Shown: piece after piece, positions 24,307 through 39,123 of the stretch
Layout of the letters: every line of letters starts with the position of its first letter
Numbering within the stretch: position 1 is the stretch's first letter
Assembly (NCBI GenBank): GCA_002189035.1
Contig: NEEC01000002.1
Span: 1,736,001-1,800,000 of the forward strand
DNA from: Utricularia gibba
Taxonomy: Eukaryota > Streptophyta > Magnoliopsida > Lamiales > Lentibulariaceae
Length of the DNA: 64,000 nt
Direction of reading: 5' to 3'
Position numbers and translations under genes: made by a program
The notes under the pieces: generated by a model
The model's input: the letters and a program-made list of their open reading frames with translations, nothing else
What the model was told of the DNA's origin: nothing
Database searches by the model: none

Positions 24307-24955
24307 TGTGATGAATACAACTCCATTCGTGATTGATTCTTTGGTCGACTACCCTATTATGCACATCCCAGCCCTCTTTACATTAGCTATGGTTGTTTCC
24401 AAGTGCAAGTGGGACATGGCAGAGAATGCAGCACCATCTATATGGCAAGTGTGTGAAGATCACACTGTGTTTCCAACCCTGGTTGCTGCAGAGACAATCT
24501 TCAGAGGGGGAGCGCAACAATCTAGACACATTGTACAAGGGGATGGTTGTCTCCCATTGTGTTATGCTTTAATTCCTTCTGATTGTTTCATTAAATTTTT
24601 CTGGGTTCATCGGAACTGCTTATGTAGTTTTTAAGAGCTGTACGTGAATATACCCTGTCCTATTGTTGGAACATTTTGACTTTGGCCACCTTCTGTATTC
24701 AGTTTTTGTGAATGTTAGTGTCAGCCAATGATGGATTGTTGAAAGTTGAGGATGTTATCTATGGATAACACAGAGAAAACCAATAGCATTGAACTTGAAG
24801 AGTATTACATCTGTAACTTCTGTGTTGTCATTCTGAAGCTAAGGATAAGCAGTTAGCTTCATGTAAAAGCCACCTCTGAAGATTCAGCACAGAACGAACA
24901 GCAGACACATTACCTGATCAAAAAATCAGCTGGTTTCCATCACAGTTGCCTTCAC
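24307..24955. other. 3' UTRs between convergent GT14-type and IMP1 genes
   Basis: About 650 bases between two stop codons on opposite strands. A 166-codon open frame running through 24134-24634 on the plus strand is read-through of the last GT exon in another frame and is not a gene. Nothing else recognised. Confidence 0.55.
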
Positions 24956-25760
24956 TCAATGCGCCAATGCTCCAAACTCCTGTGGTGGCCATACCTGCAA
25001 CACAAAGGAGAGCTTCCTCTGAAGAGATGCAGGAATCTCAAAACAAAAACAACACACAACAAGGGTGGTGCAGGTTAATTTCAAGGCTGAAGAAGTGGCT
25101 CACTCTGAGGAAAACTTTTCCCAGAATCAGTCCACAAGGAACTGGACCAATGTGCCTGGAATCTCTAGATGCATATATGTTATCTCCCTGGATCCAAACA
25201 TGTCCTTTTGGAACCTACCAACCCATAAGCATTCAGTCACACAGAACATGGAAAACTAGCCAAGATGATGCATGTATACGCTATGTGATCAGACTCGACA
25301 TGGGACTTGGTTACCACTGCTGTGTCACAAAGGTCACTGCGGCCAGGATCAACGAGGTAAGTCACTCTATCCCCTTCAACACCAATGATGCGCTTGGCTA
25401 TGGTCTTTCTAGGGTTCTCTGGTGACCGTACCAGAACGACGTCGCCGGGGCCAATTGTGCCAATGATCGGCGACACCTTCTCAACCAGCAAAACGTCACC
25501 GGAGAAATTCAAAGTGGGTAGCATACTCGGCCCAGAAACCTTCACCAATGGCAACAACAACAATCGAATGCAGTTACCTTAAAAATGGTGCAAAATTGGA
25601 AGAAGGGGAAGGAGCGTACTATTGTTGGGGAGCATAGGTATGTGCTGGTAACGTGCAGGATTGAGAAAAATTGGGCGAATGGAATGGATAGGCTCACAAT
25701 TTCCCTCGCTGTTGATCGCCATTGACGAGCGTAGTGCAGCAGCAGCTCCGCGCGTCTCAT
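24956..25760 (-). CDS. IMP1: mitochondrial inner membrane protease subunit 1 (IMP1-like)
   Basis: Signal-peptidase-type serine/lysine protease (family S26) that removes sorting signals from proteins delivered to the mitochondrial intermembrane space. Four exons join in phase: 25620-25760, 25315-25539, 25104-25214 and 24956-24994, giving 171 residues, the usual length for IMP1. Residues about 20-45 form the membrane segment. The catalytic serine lies in SGPSMLPTL (about Ser52) and the lysine in [10 protein letters not shown] (about Lys96). The third block [16 protein letters not shown] and the end [15 protein letters not shown] match plant IMP1. The start at 25760 ([14 protein letters not shown]) fits the family; longer frames upstream do not. 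It lies 510 bases downstream of the SBT2 gene on the same strand, but plant genes are normally separate units. Confidence 0.93.
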
Positions 25761-26270
25761 TTGACTCCTTTTTAGGTTTATCCCCCAAATTTCTCCTTCC
25801 CGGGATCAATCCAACGGCAATGCCCTTTTCTTGATACAAGTTTCACTACTGAAAACACGTCAAAGAAGAAACTTCTTTATGGAAAAGTGCAGTCTTTTTT
25901 CCACTGAGGAATGTTCACAGAACGATGAAATATGAAGAGTGCAAAATATACAGTTATAGAACTAAGAACAGCAACAGCTGTAGTTGCATACACTGGATGC
26001 TTCATCAGGGCGATCAGAAGCCATCACCAAAACAGTTGCAGGTGAAAAGGATAATCAGTAGATGATAACTATATGCCACCAAAAGATACATACACATTAT
26101 GGGGACACAGGCTGCAATGCAAGCCTTCACTCGCTGCACTGCTGCTTATAGTTCAGCCTTGTCAGGCACTCTCTCCTTCATGCACAGCTTTCCACATTCT
26201 TCCCATTATTAATCGTATGGATGAAACAACGAATACAAGGACGCTGATATTCGATACCAGGTTGGCTTGG
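25761..26270. other. spacer between SBT2 and IMP1 genes
   Basis: About 510 bases holding the SBT2 3' UTR and the IMP1 promoter/leader. No further gene seen. Confidence 0.5.
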
Positions 26271-30017
<3,747 letters not shown>

Positions 30018-31320
30018 CTCTGCGAATTCTACTTCAACACCTGAAGTCCCTTAACTCAAATCTGCTTTCAAGAAAAGGAAAAAAGAACTCATCAAATTCA
30101 TTGTAGGGCATAGAACCAAGTGAACGAAAGCTGAAGTATATACAATACACATCATACATGTCACTTCAAACGAAGTCAAAAATTTCGGAAAAAAAGGAGA
30201 AGGAATACTTCTAACTGAGAGTTTCACCAGCAACCCAAGTAAAAAGAATGCCGGATCCCCAAGCAAAGAACAATACGAAGAAGATAAAAAAAGAAGTAAG
30301 CAAAACCAAGATCTTCGCTTTCACGAATCTAGGAGCAAAAAATCAAATGCAATAGAAAACCCATCAACCACGGAAACTGTAGACCTTGTTCCTACATACC
30401 ACTCCACCAGAAAATCAAACTGGGCACCGACACCTTACTCTCATGTTATGTCTTCTGGTGGGTAGTGGCCACCAAAACTACAAAATGTGAAAGCAGATAG
30501 GGTTCTTAAAGATCGAGCCTAATAAATTTATTGTGAATTCTTCAGACGGACCCGATATGCAAAAAATGGCTCACAGACCCTTCTCAACTGCCGACTATCT
30601 CCAGCTCAACTCCATGGCTGCATTGCATTTATGGACCGAACCCATTACTTTCGCATTTTCATACTTTTTGTGCTGATTCACATTTGACACTCAATTATTG
30701 GGACAACCACTAAAAACTTGAAACTAAGTTAAAGCTCATCAAAACAAAAACACAACATTCTAGTTGATAATGCATACAAAAGGCCACAGTCCATATCATA
30801 CATACTCATTACACTGCACCCATTATTGCTTCTATTATTGCAATTGAGAATTAGCTTCTCCAATCATGAAGTTCAATTTCCCCACCCACCACAGTGCGCC
30901 TTGTAAATTGCCCCTGATATCTTCATTTCAGTACAAACATCTTACTGTTGAAAATGGGAAAATGCTATAAAGAATTGTTAATTAATATATGGATGGGGGT
31001 GGGGGCTCCCAGAAGACAAGGGGTGTCGCGGAGCTTATACACGACATGTGAACTGTGAGGCCAACTGCACCACATCTCCTAAATGCCCATTTTCCTACAT
31101 GAAATGATAGCAGCTGCTCATCCTTCAAGGAACAAGCAGCAGAGGGGGTTGTCGTACTTTCACCCTCTGCTCCATCACATGTCTGTGAGCATGCAGTGTT
31201 CGGACATGGTTGGTTGTTTGTGTGACTGGTTTTGGGCTATGGCCCAGGCCGGTGTTAGCCTTACCAGTCGACTTTGACATCGTGCGCCCTAATTGAAGCA
31301 TGTCTTAATCCAAGATTTGG
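30018..31320. other. upstream region of SBT2 and intergenic sequence
   Basis: The first few hundred bases likely hold the SBT2 leader and promoter. The remainder to 31300 shows no domain-bearing ORF, RNA gene or transposon ends; a 64-codon frame at 31083-31277 is not supported. Confidence 0.5.
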
Positions 31321-31322
31321 AT

Positions 31323-31530
31323 GAGGAATTTGTTATCTTGAATACTTTAATTAACGATTCAAAATGATTCAATTATGAATTTTTTTTATCTTGAATCATT
31401 TAATTTATGATTCAAGATGATCTAACTATGAATTTATTATCTTGAATCATTTAATTTACGATTTAAAATGATTCAATTATATGAATTTTTTTTTTCTTAA
31501 ATCGTTTAATTTATGATTCAAAACATAATT
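31323..31530. repeat. minisatellite, about 53-base unit, four imperfect copies
   Basis: The phrase ATCTTGAATCATTTAATT recurs at about 31335, 31388, 31439 and 31494, each followed by GATTCAAAATGATTCAATTATGAA with small changes. Unit length varies from 51 to 55 because of T-run differences. Confidence 0.75.
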
Positions 31531-32119
31531 TAATATAATCCTTATGATAAATGGTTGGAGGCCTAAAAAGATCATGGCTTTTTAAATCCTTGCCATTGCA
31601 TCTAATAACAAAATATTAGGAGATTGTAAATATAAATAACTTTTTGATCATTGCTTTTTTTTTAGATTTTTGAATTATTTTATGGAGTTATTATGTAAGA
31701 ACAAGGATTGAACATCAAACACATTTATTTTGTGATTTATAGATTTATCTCATTATTCTCAATTAAAAATTATTTAGAAATTAATTTGTCTTATATGGTA
31801 TTTTTTAATATGATTAAATAAATTTAAGACTGGGCCCGATCAGCTTGGTTTCCATAAGGGCCCGAACGGCCCAAAACGTTGTTGGTGCTAGGGTTGCAAA
31901 AATAGGCAACAATTGCTCTGATGTGCGTCGATCAAGTAAGGGAGAAATTCCCTTTTTGTTTTTGTTGTTTTTGGTTTATAGCAAGCTCTTGCACCCGCGC
32001 GTTACATGCCCAGAAGCGCCGCCGGGAGCCAGAGCTCTTTTTTGCTTACAGCATTTACGCCGCGCCAAGTGCTTCTCTTGAACCACCCAAAGGAGAGGAA
32101 CACAGCACTTGCTGCTGTT
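31531..32119. other. spacer and leader before the Nopp140-like gene
   Basis: AT-rich to about 31830, then more balanced sequence that is probably promoter and 5' UTR of the gene starting at 32120. The open frame at 31845-32081 has no domain and ends before the gene's own frame. Confidence 0.5.
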
Positions 32120-34555
32120 ATGGCGAAGGATAGGTCTGAACAAAGGGCATCATCGAAGACCGAGGACCGAAGTGTGGAAGACGATGCTGTACTTACATAC
32201 TCCGTCGCTCTCTGGCTCTCGAACAAGGGCTTCTCCAAAGTCTTGAAACGTTTCCTCTCATCGGCTAAAATTCAGGTCTTGTGACACGATTAAGCGCTTG
32301 TTCCTTGTGTTTTTTGTATTTTAGCCCGACTGTTTATTGTTCTGTCGCATTCATATAATGAAAAGGAAAATTCAGGTTGATGCATTGAGTAGAACGGCAC
32401 TGCTTATTGTGCATTGCAAATTAAGAAGAATTACACTAATGCGTAATCTCTAGATCCAGGAAACAAGATTCATGATTTAATTTCATGTTTTTTGGCGTTT
32501 GAAAAATGGTGTATTAATTCTTTTTTTCTTTTGCCCCACAGGATGACAATTGGAAGGACAGGGCTCTCGATTTGAATGACATTTTCGGCCAATATCAGAA
32601 ATCGATGTGAGTTATCTAAGTGGTTAATGTTTCAGACTCTTTATTTAGTATTTTGAGGTTTTTCATGATTATGTATAACTGGTTAGTATTCCATGTTACC
32701 CCTCTTTACCTCCATGATAACAGTCCTTGGCGCTTTTGAATGATTCACAGGAAAGTAAATAATCTAGGAGTCTCTTGGTCTTCCTGTAATGGTCTATTTG
32801 ACGTTGGAAATGGACTTTTTAACCGATCCTGTTATGTCTGTGATATTTAATGTTATCTCATCATGCAATGTGTCCTTCTGCAGCAGTGCTGCAAGTGGAG
32901 CTGCAGACTCCCCGGTTGCTGAAGAAATTGAACACGCCAAAAGCAAGAAGAAGAAGAAGGGTGGAAGTGATGGGGATATAGATGTCACTGGAAACAAACC
33001 TAATGAGGGCCCAAAAATCTCTGAGGATCAAGGTAATTCATTGTCTAGTTTCTCCTGCTTTCCATGAGTGTTCCATGTAAGGAGGTGCATGATGGATCCT
33101 GGCATTCTTTGTTATGTCTTATCATTATTCAAGTATTTTTTAGTCCATGTCCATGAGAATTCTCTTCTGGAACAGTAAAACTTGGTATGCACAACTTGCA
33201 GTGTGTGAAGATGGAAATTCGAAGAAGAGCAAGAAGAAGTTTAATTCTGATGCTGCCACCGTAGGCCCTGCTGCAATTCCGGATCAGGCTGTTAATGGGA
33301 ATAAGACTGAATTATGTGAAAATGGGAAACAGGATCAACAGCGTAAGACATTAGCTTAATCATATTTATGATGTCCTGCAATCTAATGAACAAAAGGAAA
33401 ACACTGCTGATTATGTTCGTGGATTGACAGGGGATCATTCGAAAAAGAAAAGGGACAAAAATAAAAGCAATTTAGCACAACAATCATCGGATGTTTCTGA
33501 AAAGAAACCCTGTGAAGATTCTTCAAATGTTCAGGAATCCAAGGAAAGCTTCGCTGAGGATGTTTTTACCCAATCCGAGAAGGCTTCTATGAAAAGAAAA
33601 AGAAAGACCTTGGATGAAAGTGAAAATAAATCAGGAAATGAAACAGTTACTGAGCAAGTAAAACCCAAAAAGTTGAAAAAATCAGACAACGGACAGAGGG
33701 ATGCTCATAAAACTGGGGAAAATGTCCATCTTGATGAACAAAGTAAGCAAAAAGGCATCCCTCCCACGGTAGCTCCGAGAATGTATCTGCTGGGCAGGCT
33801 AATGAAAGTGCAAATGGTTCCCTTGTTCCTGAAATGGATAAATCAACTGGCTCGAAATCTAGAAAGAAAAAGGCTAGCGATTCTTCTGAGGTAACTTGGT
33901 TACCTTTGTTGTCCTTTTTAGATATGCTCTTTGATGTTAGAAAGTTGCAGGAGCTATTTAGCAGCTGCATTTCTAAATCTAAATGAATGTTTTGTTGGAC
34001 TTGCAGCCAAAGACTGTTAATGCATTTCAGAGAGTGAAAATAGAGGAGGTGAAGTTTGTCGATGAGCGGCTTCAAGATAACTCTTATTGGGCAAAGGTTT
34101 TCTATATCATGTTTGCATTTCCTAATGGTGTCAATATTGCTCAACTATCACAAATTCTAAGCCATTTTATCTCAGTAAATTGGTGTGAAAACAAATGCAA
34201 GTGGTGGTAAAATTTGACACTAGTCTGTGGCCTGGATATTTACACTTCCCACACTCTTCCCTGCTGTAGGACGGTGCGGAGAATGGGTATGGTGCGAAAG
34301 CTCAAGAAGTTCTCGGGCAAGTGAAAGGGAGGTATGCTTGCTTTGTTGATAAATGGGCATTGGGTTCTTCTGAACGATTGTACTTTTTTTTTTTATCTCA
34401 TTCTAGTGTAGCATAAGTTCATTTATTTCAACACCTCTATTCTGTGCAGGGATTTCCGGCATGAAAAGACAAAGAAGAAACGCGGCAGCTATAGGGGAGG
34501 ACAGATTGATTTGCAGTCTCACTCCATCAAGTTCAATTATTCCGATGATGAATGA
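32120..34555 (+). CDS. Nopp140/SRP40-like nucleolar phosphoprotein (frame break in exon 5)
   Basis: Nucleolar protein with an N-terminal LisH-like helix (VLTYSVALWLSNKGFSKVLKRFL, in part), a long Lys/Ser/Glu-rich acidic-basic middle, and a C-terminal SRP40 domain, as in Nopp140/NOLC1, a chaperone of snoRNPs and RNA polymerase I. Exons: 32120-32275, 32542-32606, 32884-33032, 33202-33342, 33431-33890, 34007-34096, 34270-34331, 34450-34555. The SRP40 domain spans the last three exons (FQRVKIEEVKFVDERLQDNSYWAK, in part; GYGAKAQEVLGQVKGRDFRHEKTKKKRG; QIDLQSHSIKFNYSDDE). Exon 5 is 460 bases where 461 are needed: the frame that enters fails to reach SRP40, while the frame that leads out begins just after an A-run at 33749-33753. 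With one base restored the protein has about 411 residues. Exon 3 has a tandem CAGCAG acceptor. Confidence 0.9.
33744..33775 (+). other. single-base frame break in Nopp140-like exon 5
   Basis: Upstream reading ends sensibly with GENVHLDEQSKQK; downstream the coherent Ser/Lys-rich reading SSENVSAGQANESANGS is two bases out of register. The third frame is closed by TAG at about 33771. The switch is next to CAAAAAGG (run of five A at 33749-33753), and adding one base there restores both the Lys-rich linker and phase 0 at the next exon. Confidence 0.8.
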
Positions 34556-34871
34556 GTGGAAGAACAGCTAATACCTCGGCTCTCTGTGAGGTTCTCTCAA
34601 CTCTCTTAAATGCATTGGATACCATTTTTGATAGTGGATGAAGTATCTGAGTAACCTATTTTGAGGCACAATATGAACTCCTTATTTATGTTCATCAAAT
34701 TTTGACTGCGTGAGGCCGTTCAAGTGCTTTTCCTCTTGTATTATTCAACAACAAATCATCATAGCATACTTCGCATTCTTTCTGAATGGTCCACTTTGAG
34801 TTCACCTAAAGACACAGCTAACAAGCGTTAAATCTAAAGGTAAAAATCCTTGGTGCTGCTACTCTCGGTAG
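34556..34871. other. convergent 3' ends of Nopp140-like and uL22m genes
   Basis: About 315 bases between stop codons on opposite strands, holding both 3' UTRs. Nothing else seen. Confidence 0.6.
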
Positions 34872-36308
34872 CTATGTCGTCTGGGGAGGCTTCGAGCCCT
34901 TGCGCTTGCGCTCCCATACCGGAGTGGTCTCTATAAGCTTATGGGGCACAAGTTGTCTTTCTCTTTTGGAGAGCTTACGGAAGTTGCTCACCTTTAACTT
35001 GGCTATCTCAGCCTCCTCTTCTGGTGTTATCTCCCTCACCACCACGGTTAGTCTGCATTCTGGGCGTACTCTTATCCCACACTTACCTCTGGCATGGTAC
35101 GATATCCTCTTCTTGAACAAGCCCTTCCCCACGAATGCCTCAGCTATTATCAGAATAATTGCGGTGAGTTGATGCACAGATAAAGAAGCCATGGATGGCA
35201 AAGCTGTCAGCTTACCAACAAGAAGACGGTCCCCATCAAGCCCATGATTGTGTGTTGCATTTGCTCGAGCTGCATTCACAACCTATCCTACGGGTTTGAC
35301 CACATCAACTAACTTGCAAACCATACAGAATAACAACTACTGTAGGCATGTACTTGAAGCTCTGGCAGTTTTACCTGGTAGACTGTTTTGGCCGCTCTCT
35401 TCACCGTCACTTGTAACTGCAGCAATGCATCCTCAACACGCATTCCGCGGATCAGGGTTGCAACCAGGTTAACCTTTTTAGGACTCTGAAAGATGTAAAA
35501 ATAAGTTCCCTGGGGACTGGCATGTCTCTAGTTTAGAATCTATGAACTGAGATGCATCTAAAATTAATCATCAGATATGTACAGATGATCAACTTTGGAG
35601 ATCATGCCTGTTTTATTCGCTTCAAAACTGCTTGAACTTTTGAAGGCTTTGAAACAGGCTTCTGAGGCTCCGCACTTCTGGAACTTGAAGGCAAAGCTGG
35701 AACCAATGGTGAAGAGACGGGAGTTTCAGGATTCTCTGCAACGAAGCTCCTCGAACTACTAAAGTTCTGTCAATGAAAATAGATGGCATTGAATAACTCA
35801 AATAACAACACATCAAAGATGCACAGATCTTCCAAGTAAATCAAAACTTGGTTTGGTTCACGTTGAACGCCAACCAAAAAAATCCATAAAAAAAGCATGA
35901 CAGTGATAAAGCATGTGGAAATTACCAGATGCTGGAGGTATAGATGCGCAGGCCTTGCAAATGAAAAGCATACAGAATTCTTTGTAACTGGCAAAGACCC
36001 CGCATGTCCTGCAATTCATTTTGTTACCATCAAAGAAAACTGGCTCTTAATGAAACAACAAGACATAAATAAGAATAAGATCCTAGCAAAATTATACTGC
36101 TTCCTATGATGTCATCCTAAACATGGGAATAAAAGCTGTGATTGTGTAAGAAAGAATACAGAATCCTTTCTAATTAAAATTACAAATCACCTGACAGTAA
36201 ATAAGGTTTTGCCTGATTTAGGGTACTGAATGGAACACATGTCCCACATTCATATCTCTTGATAAGCTGACGACATAAAACCTGCAAATTCCGCTTCCAG
36301 CCAAACAT
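34872..36308 (-). CDS. RPL22: mitochondrial large-subunit ribosomal protein uL22 (RPL22m)
   Basis: Nuclear gene for the mitochondrial ribosomal protein uL22, which binds 23S-type rRNA and lines the exit tunnel. Six exons: 36191-36308, 35926-36008, 35608-35766, 35375-35485, 35216-35282, 34872-35143, giving 269 residues. The start MFGWKRNLQVLCRQL matches the plant mitochondrial form (MVGWQRHLQ-type) and carries a basic targeting region. A Ser/Pro-rich spacer precedes the uL22 core: SPKKVNLVATLIRGMRVEDA, VTVKRAAKTVYQVVNAARAN, ATHNHGLDGDRLLVAEAFVG, and the basic end RISYHARGKCGIRVRPECRL. The third intron seems to begin with GC rather than GT (CAG/GCATGA at 35607), which is needed to join IKQ to SPKKVN. 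A leader intron upstream of 36308 is likely. Confidence 0.92.
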
Positions 36309-37200
36309 ACCTTCCCGTTTTCTGGAGAGGCACAGCACATAGAACAAAAACACCTACAGAGAATCAGTGACGATTTTTCACAGTTCACCAATAGAGTAAT
36401 TCAATTACAAATACAGCCAATAATAAGCATTGTTATTTATTCCGTAGAAAGTCTATGGGGTTTGTATTTCCTTGAGACCATGAAATTGACAACAATGTTA
36501 ACAACCCGATTTCTCTAAAACAAAATAAAATAACACAGCGCTACACCCTTTAGCAAATAGGATGATCACGATAAGAAATCATTTCGAGAAAGAAAGCTAA
36601 CATTTCAAAGACATAAGCTGCGCATAATCCACATAACTCCTAAAAGCTGACTACAGATTAAACAGAAATGGGCACGGGGCTGTCGATGGTCTAAACTCTG
36701 GACAATGCGAGCTCCCAGGGCAGTTCATGAGCCTACATACGCTTAACGCCATCCATCAAACTCAACAAATTAACAAGCATAACTAGCAAACACAATGGGA
36801 AATTGGGCCAAAAAAATCCAAAAACACCAAACTCTAAAAAATAATCCAAAGGGAACGAAGCATAACACGCCAAACAGAAACACGTAAGCGTTCTAGAGTT
36901 GAGAATGCACGCTGACCAAATGGGAGAGGAAAATATGTCGAAGGCAGAGATCTTGGAATTCAACGGACACGGAAATCAGTGATACATTTCGCTTGCAATC
37001 CAGAAATAAACTGCATTAACAAAAATAGATAAGTCACCAACTATTTCGCGAAGCAGATACCGGAAACGGACGTCTCGGCGCGGAGGCGTGGTGTGTGAGG
37101 AAGACGAAGCAAACACACTGGGTTTTAGTTAATAAGCCCAGATCCCGGCCCAGTAACCTCGGCCCCCTTCAATGAACCAGGCTTCCAGCGGTTATAAGAA
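36309..37200. other. leader and promoter region of uL22m
   Basis: Sequence from 36309 to about 37110 looks like leader exon(s), leader intron and promoter for the minus-strand uL22m gene. No conserved ORF; the 76-codon frame at 36733-36963 has no domain. Confidence 0.45.
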
Positions 37201-37339
37201 AACAAACAAATCCAAAGCCTTGACAGCTTCTCTGCTGACTCGACGACTTTTGGGTGTGAAAGGAGAGAGTCGCAATCCAGAATCTAGTCACCTTAAATGT
37301 TCTAGAAATATTGGATATTGGACAAGAGTTGGTTATCCA

Positions 37340-37705
37340 CAATGCTAATTTAAATAATCTTCAACTAATTTATATGAAATATCAATTTATTAATTTTGAT
37401 GAATTTAAAAATAAATTGAGTTTTACGTGCACGTAGTAATACAAGTTTATTTGTGCAAGAGAATATAAAACTAATTTCAAAAGTCTCTTACATGTGTGTG
37501 TGCGAACCAAATCTATGTTTTGTATTATTTTGTCTCGAGACTATTAGAGCTAGGCGATATAAATTCGATTGATTTTTTAGATCAAGATTACATTTTTGAA
37601 TAATCTCTTGAATCCTAATTGGATCCATAAATTCTTTAGCACTAGTATATTAGTTTTTAATCATTTCTCATTTTTTGTGTTCGATTTACAACAAAGAAAC
37701 CCGGT
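37340..37705 (+). repeat. dispersed repeat family, copy A
   Basis: Shares TATTAATTTTGATGAATTT, a CACGTGCA/ACGTGCACGT patch and GATTTACAACAA in the same order and similar spacing with 42610-42912, and partly with 45955-46080 in reverse. The interior is more diverged. Confidence 0.55.
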
Positions 37706-39123
37706 CGTGATAGCTTATTGCATCTCAGATCAGTAGTGAACACTAATTACTTCGACGCATCGCCCTCTATCCCGCCTGAACTGCCATAAACTGCCCTTGA
37801 TCATTAGAACAATACTATCTATCCTATACAATTTTTGAAAACGTTGAAATAGATTAACTATCTAATTATATCAATTTAAACTATTCAACATATTCATTAG
37901 TTGTATTCATATTTATTATTAGTTCATAAATTATATTTTATTTAATAATTTCAATAATAAATATTTAATTTATTTGAAACGTTTGTCATTCTTTTGCTTC
38001 CAAATATCTCAAGTCCGTTCAAACCTATCTTTAATTATAGTTGATTTATCAGACCAAATGGTAGATGTCTTCATTTGCTTTTCCTAAATCTATTAGAAAG
38101 AAATATGAAGTATTAACTCTTGACTTGTGAGAATTAATAAGTCGAAAATAGCTTCAAGACTGGTTTGATTTCTAAGTTACAGTTGCACCGTTTGAATAGA
38201 GTAGAACCGAAATGAAGGCACATTGTCTCCCCACAATGAATGGGTTTCTTTTCTGGGTTTCCAAAAGTCGTACGCTATTTTGAAATTGATGGGAAAAGGA
38301 TCCTCCGTGTATACAACTTTCTCCTGGTCTAAAGCTGGGAGCCATTAAGAATACGGTTCCTAACTTCAACAACTGGCAAATTGTCGTCTCCAGGATCTTC
38401 ACCTTTTTCAGTGCTGAAGACCAACGTTGAACTCTACTCAAGTTAGTGAAAATGAAATTGATATTAGAACAAATAATATCATATGTAAATTTGAAGTTAA
38501 AGTATATAATAAATTATAAGTTACTAGTAATCGATTATACTTAATTTTTTCTAATGTGAATTATATTTATTGTATATTTAGAATGTAATTTATGACATTT
38601 AATCAATAATTTTTACTTAATTCGTAAATATAAGTTATTGTACAATTAGATGTAAAATAAATAGAATCAATTTATTTGAAATTAAATAATCTAATTATTG
38701 AATAAATTATATTTTCTCAAATTATATGATAATTAGATGAAGTATTTAAAATTAAAATAAGTTAAAAATACGTAAAAATATAAATTAATTTTTAGAATAA
38801 ATTAATTAATTTTATAAACTTTTTATTTTTATTTTTACTTTAAGTCATAAGTTATAACATAAACCATACAAATTACAAACTACAGTCTTAGGTTTCACGT
38901 CTGTTTGTCCAATTTATCGTATACTTAAATTAGAGGAATCGGTCGTGAAACAATCATCTGGAAAATATGCAAAACCAGACAGAATTGGGGTTGTGGCCTA
39001 ACTGGCATTGTATAGTTTACAGAAACAGCATAGCCAACACACATGATTACGAGTTCTTCTTCTTCTTCCTGTGCAATGAATTAATGAAACAATGGGCGTG
39101 CGAATTGTAAAAAAAGGGTGGCG
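37706..39123. other. AT-rich intergenic region upstream of uL22m and downstream of the U-box gene
   Basis: Very AT-rich between 37800 and 38940 with one less biased island at 38170-38440. A 89-codon minus frame in that island matches nothing I know. The last 150 bases are probably U-box gene 3' UTR. Confidence 0.5.

Noticed and set aside
24134-24634. 166-codon plus-strand ORF at the end of the GT14-type gene
   Set aside because: Reads intron and the last exon in a different frame; the true frame ends at 24306.
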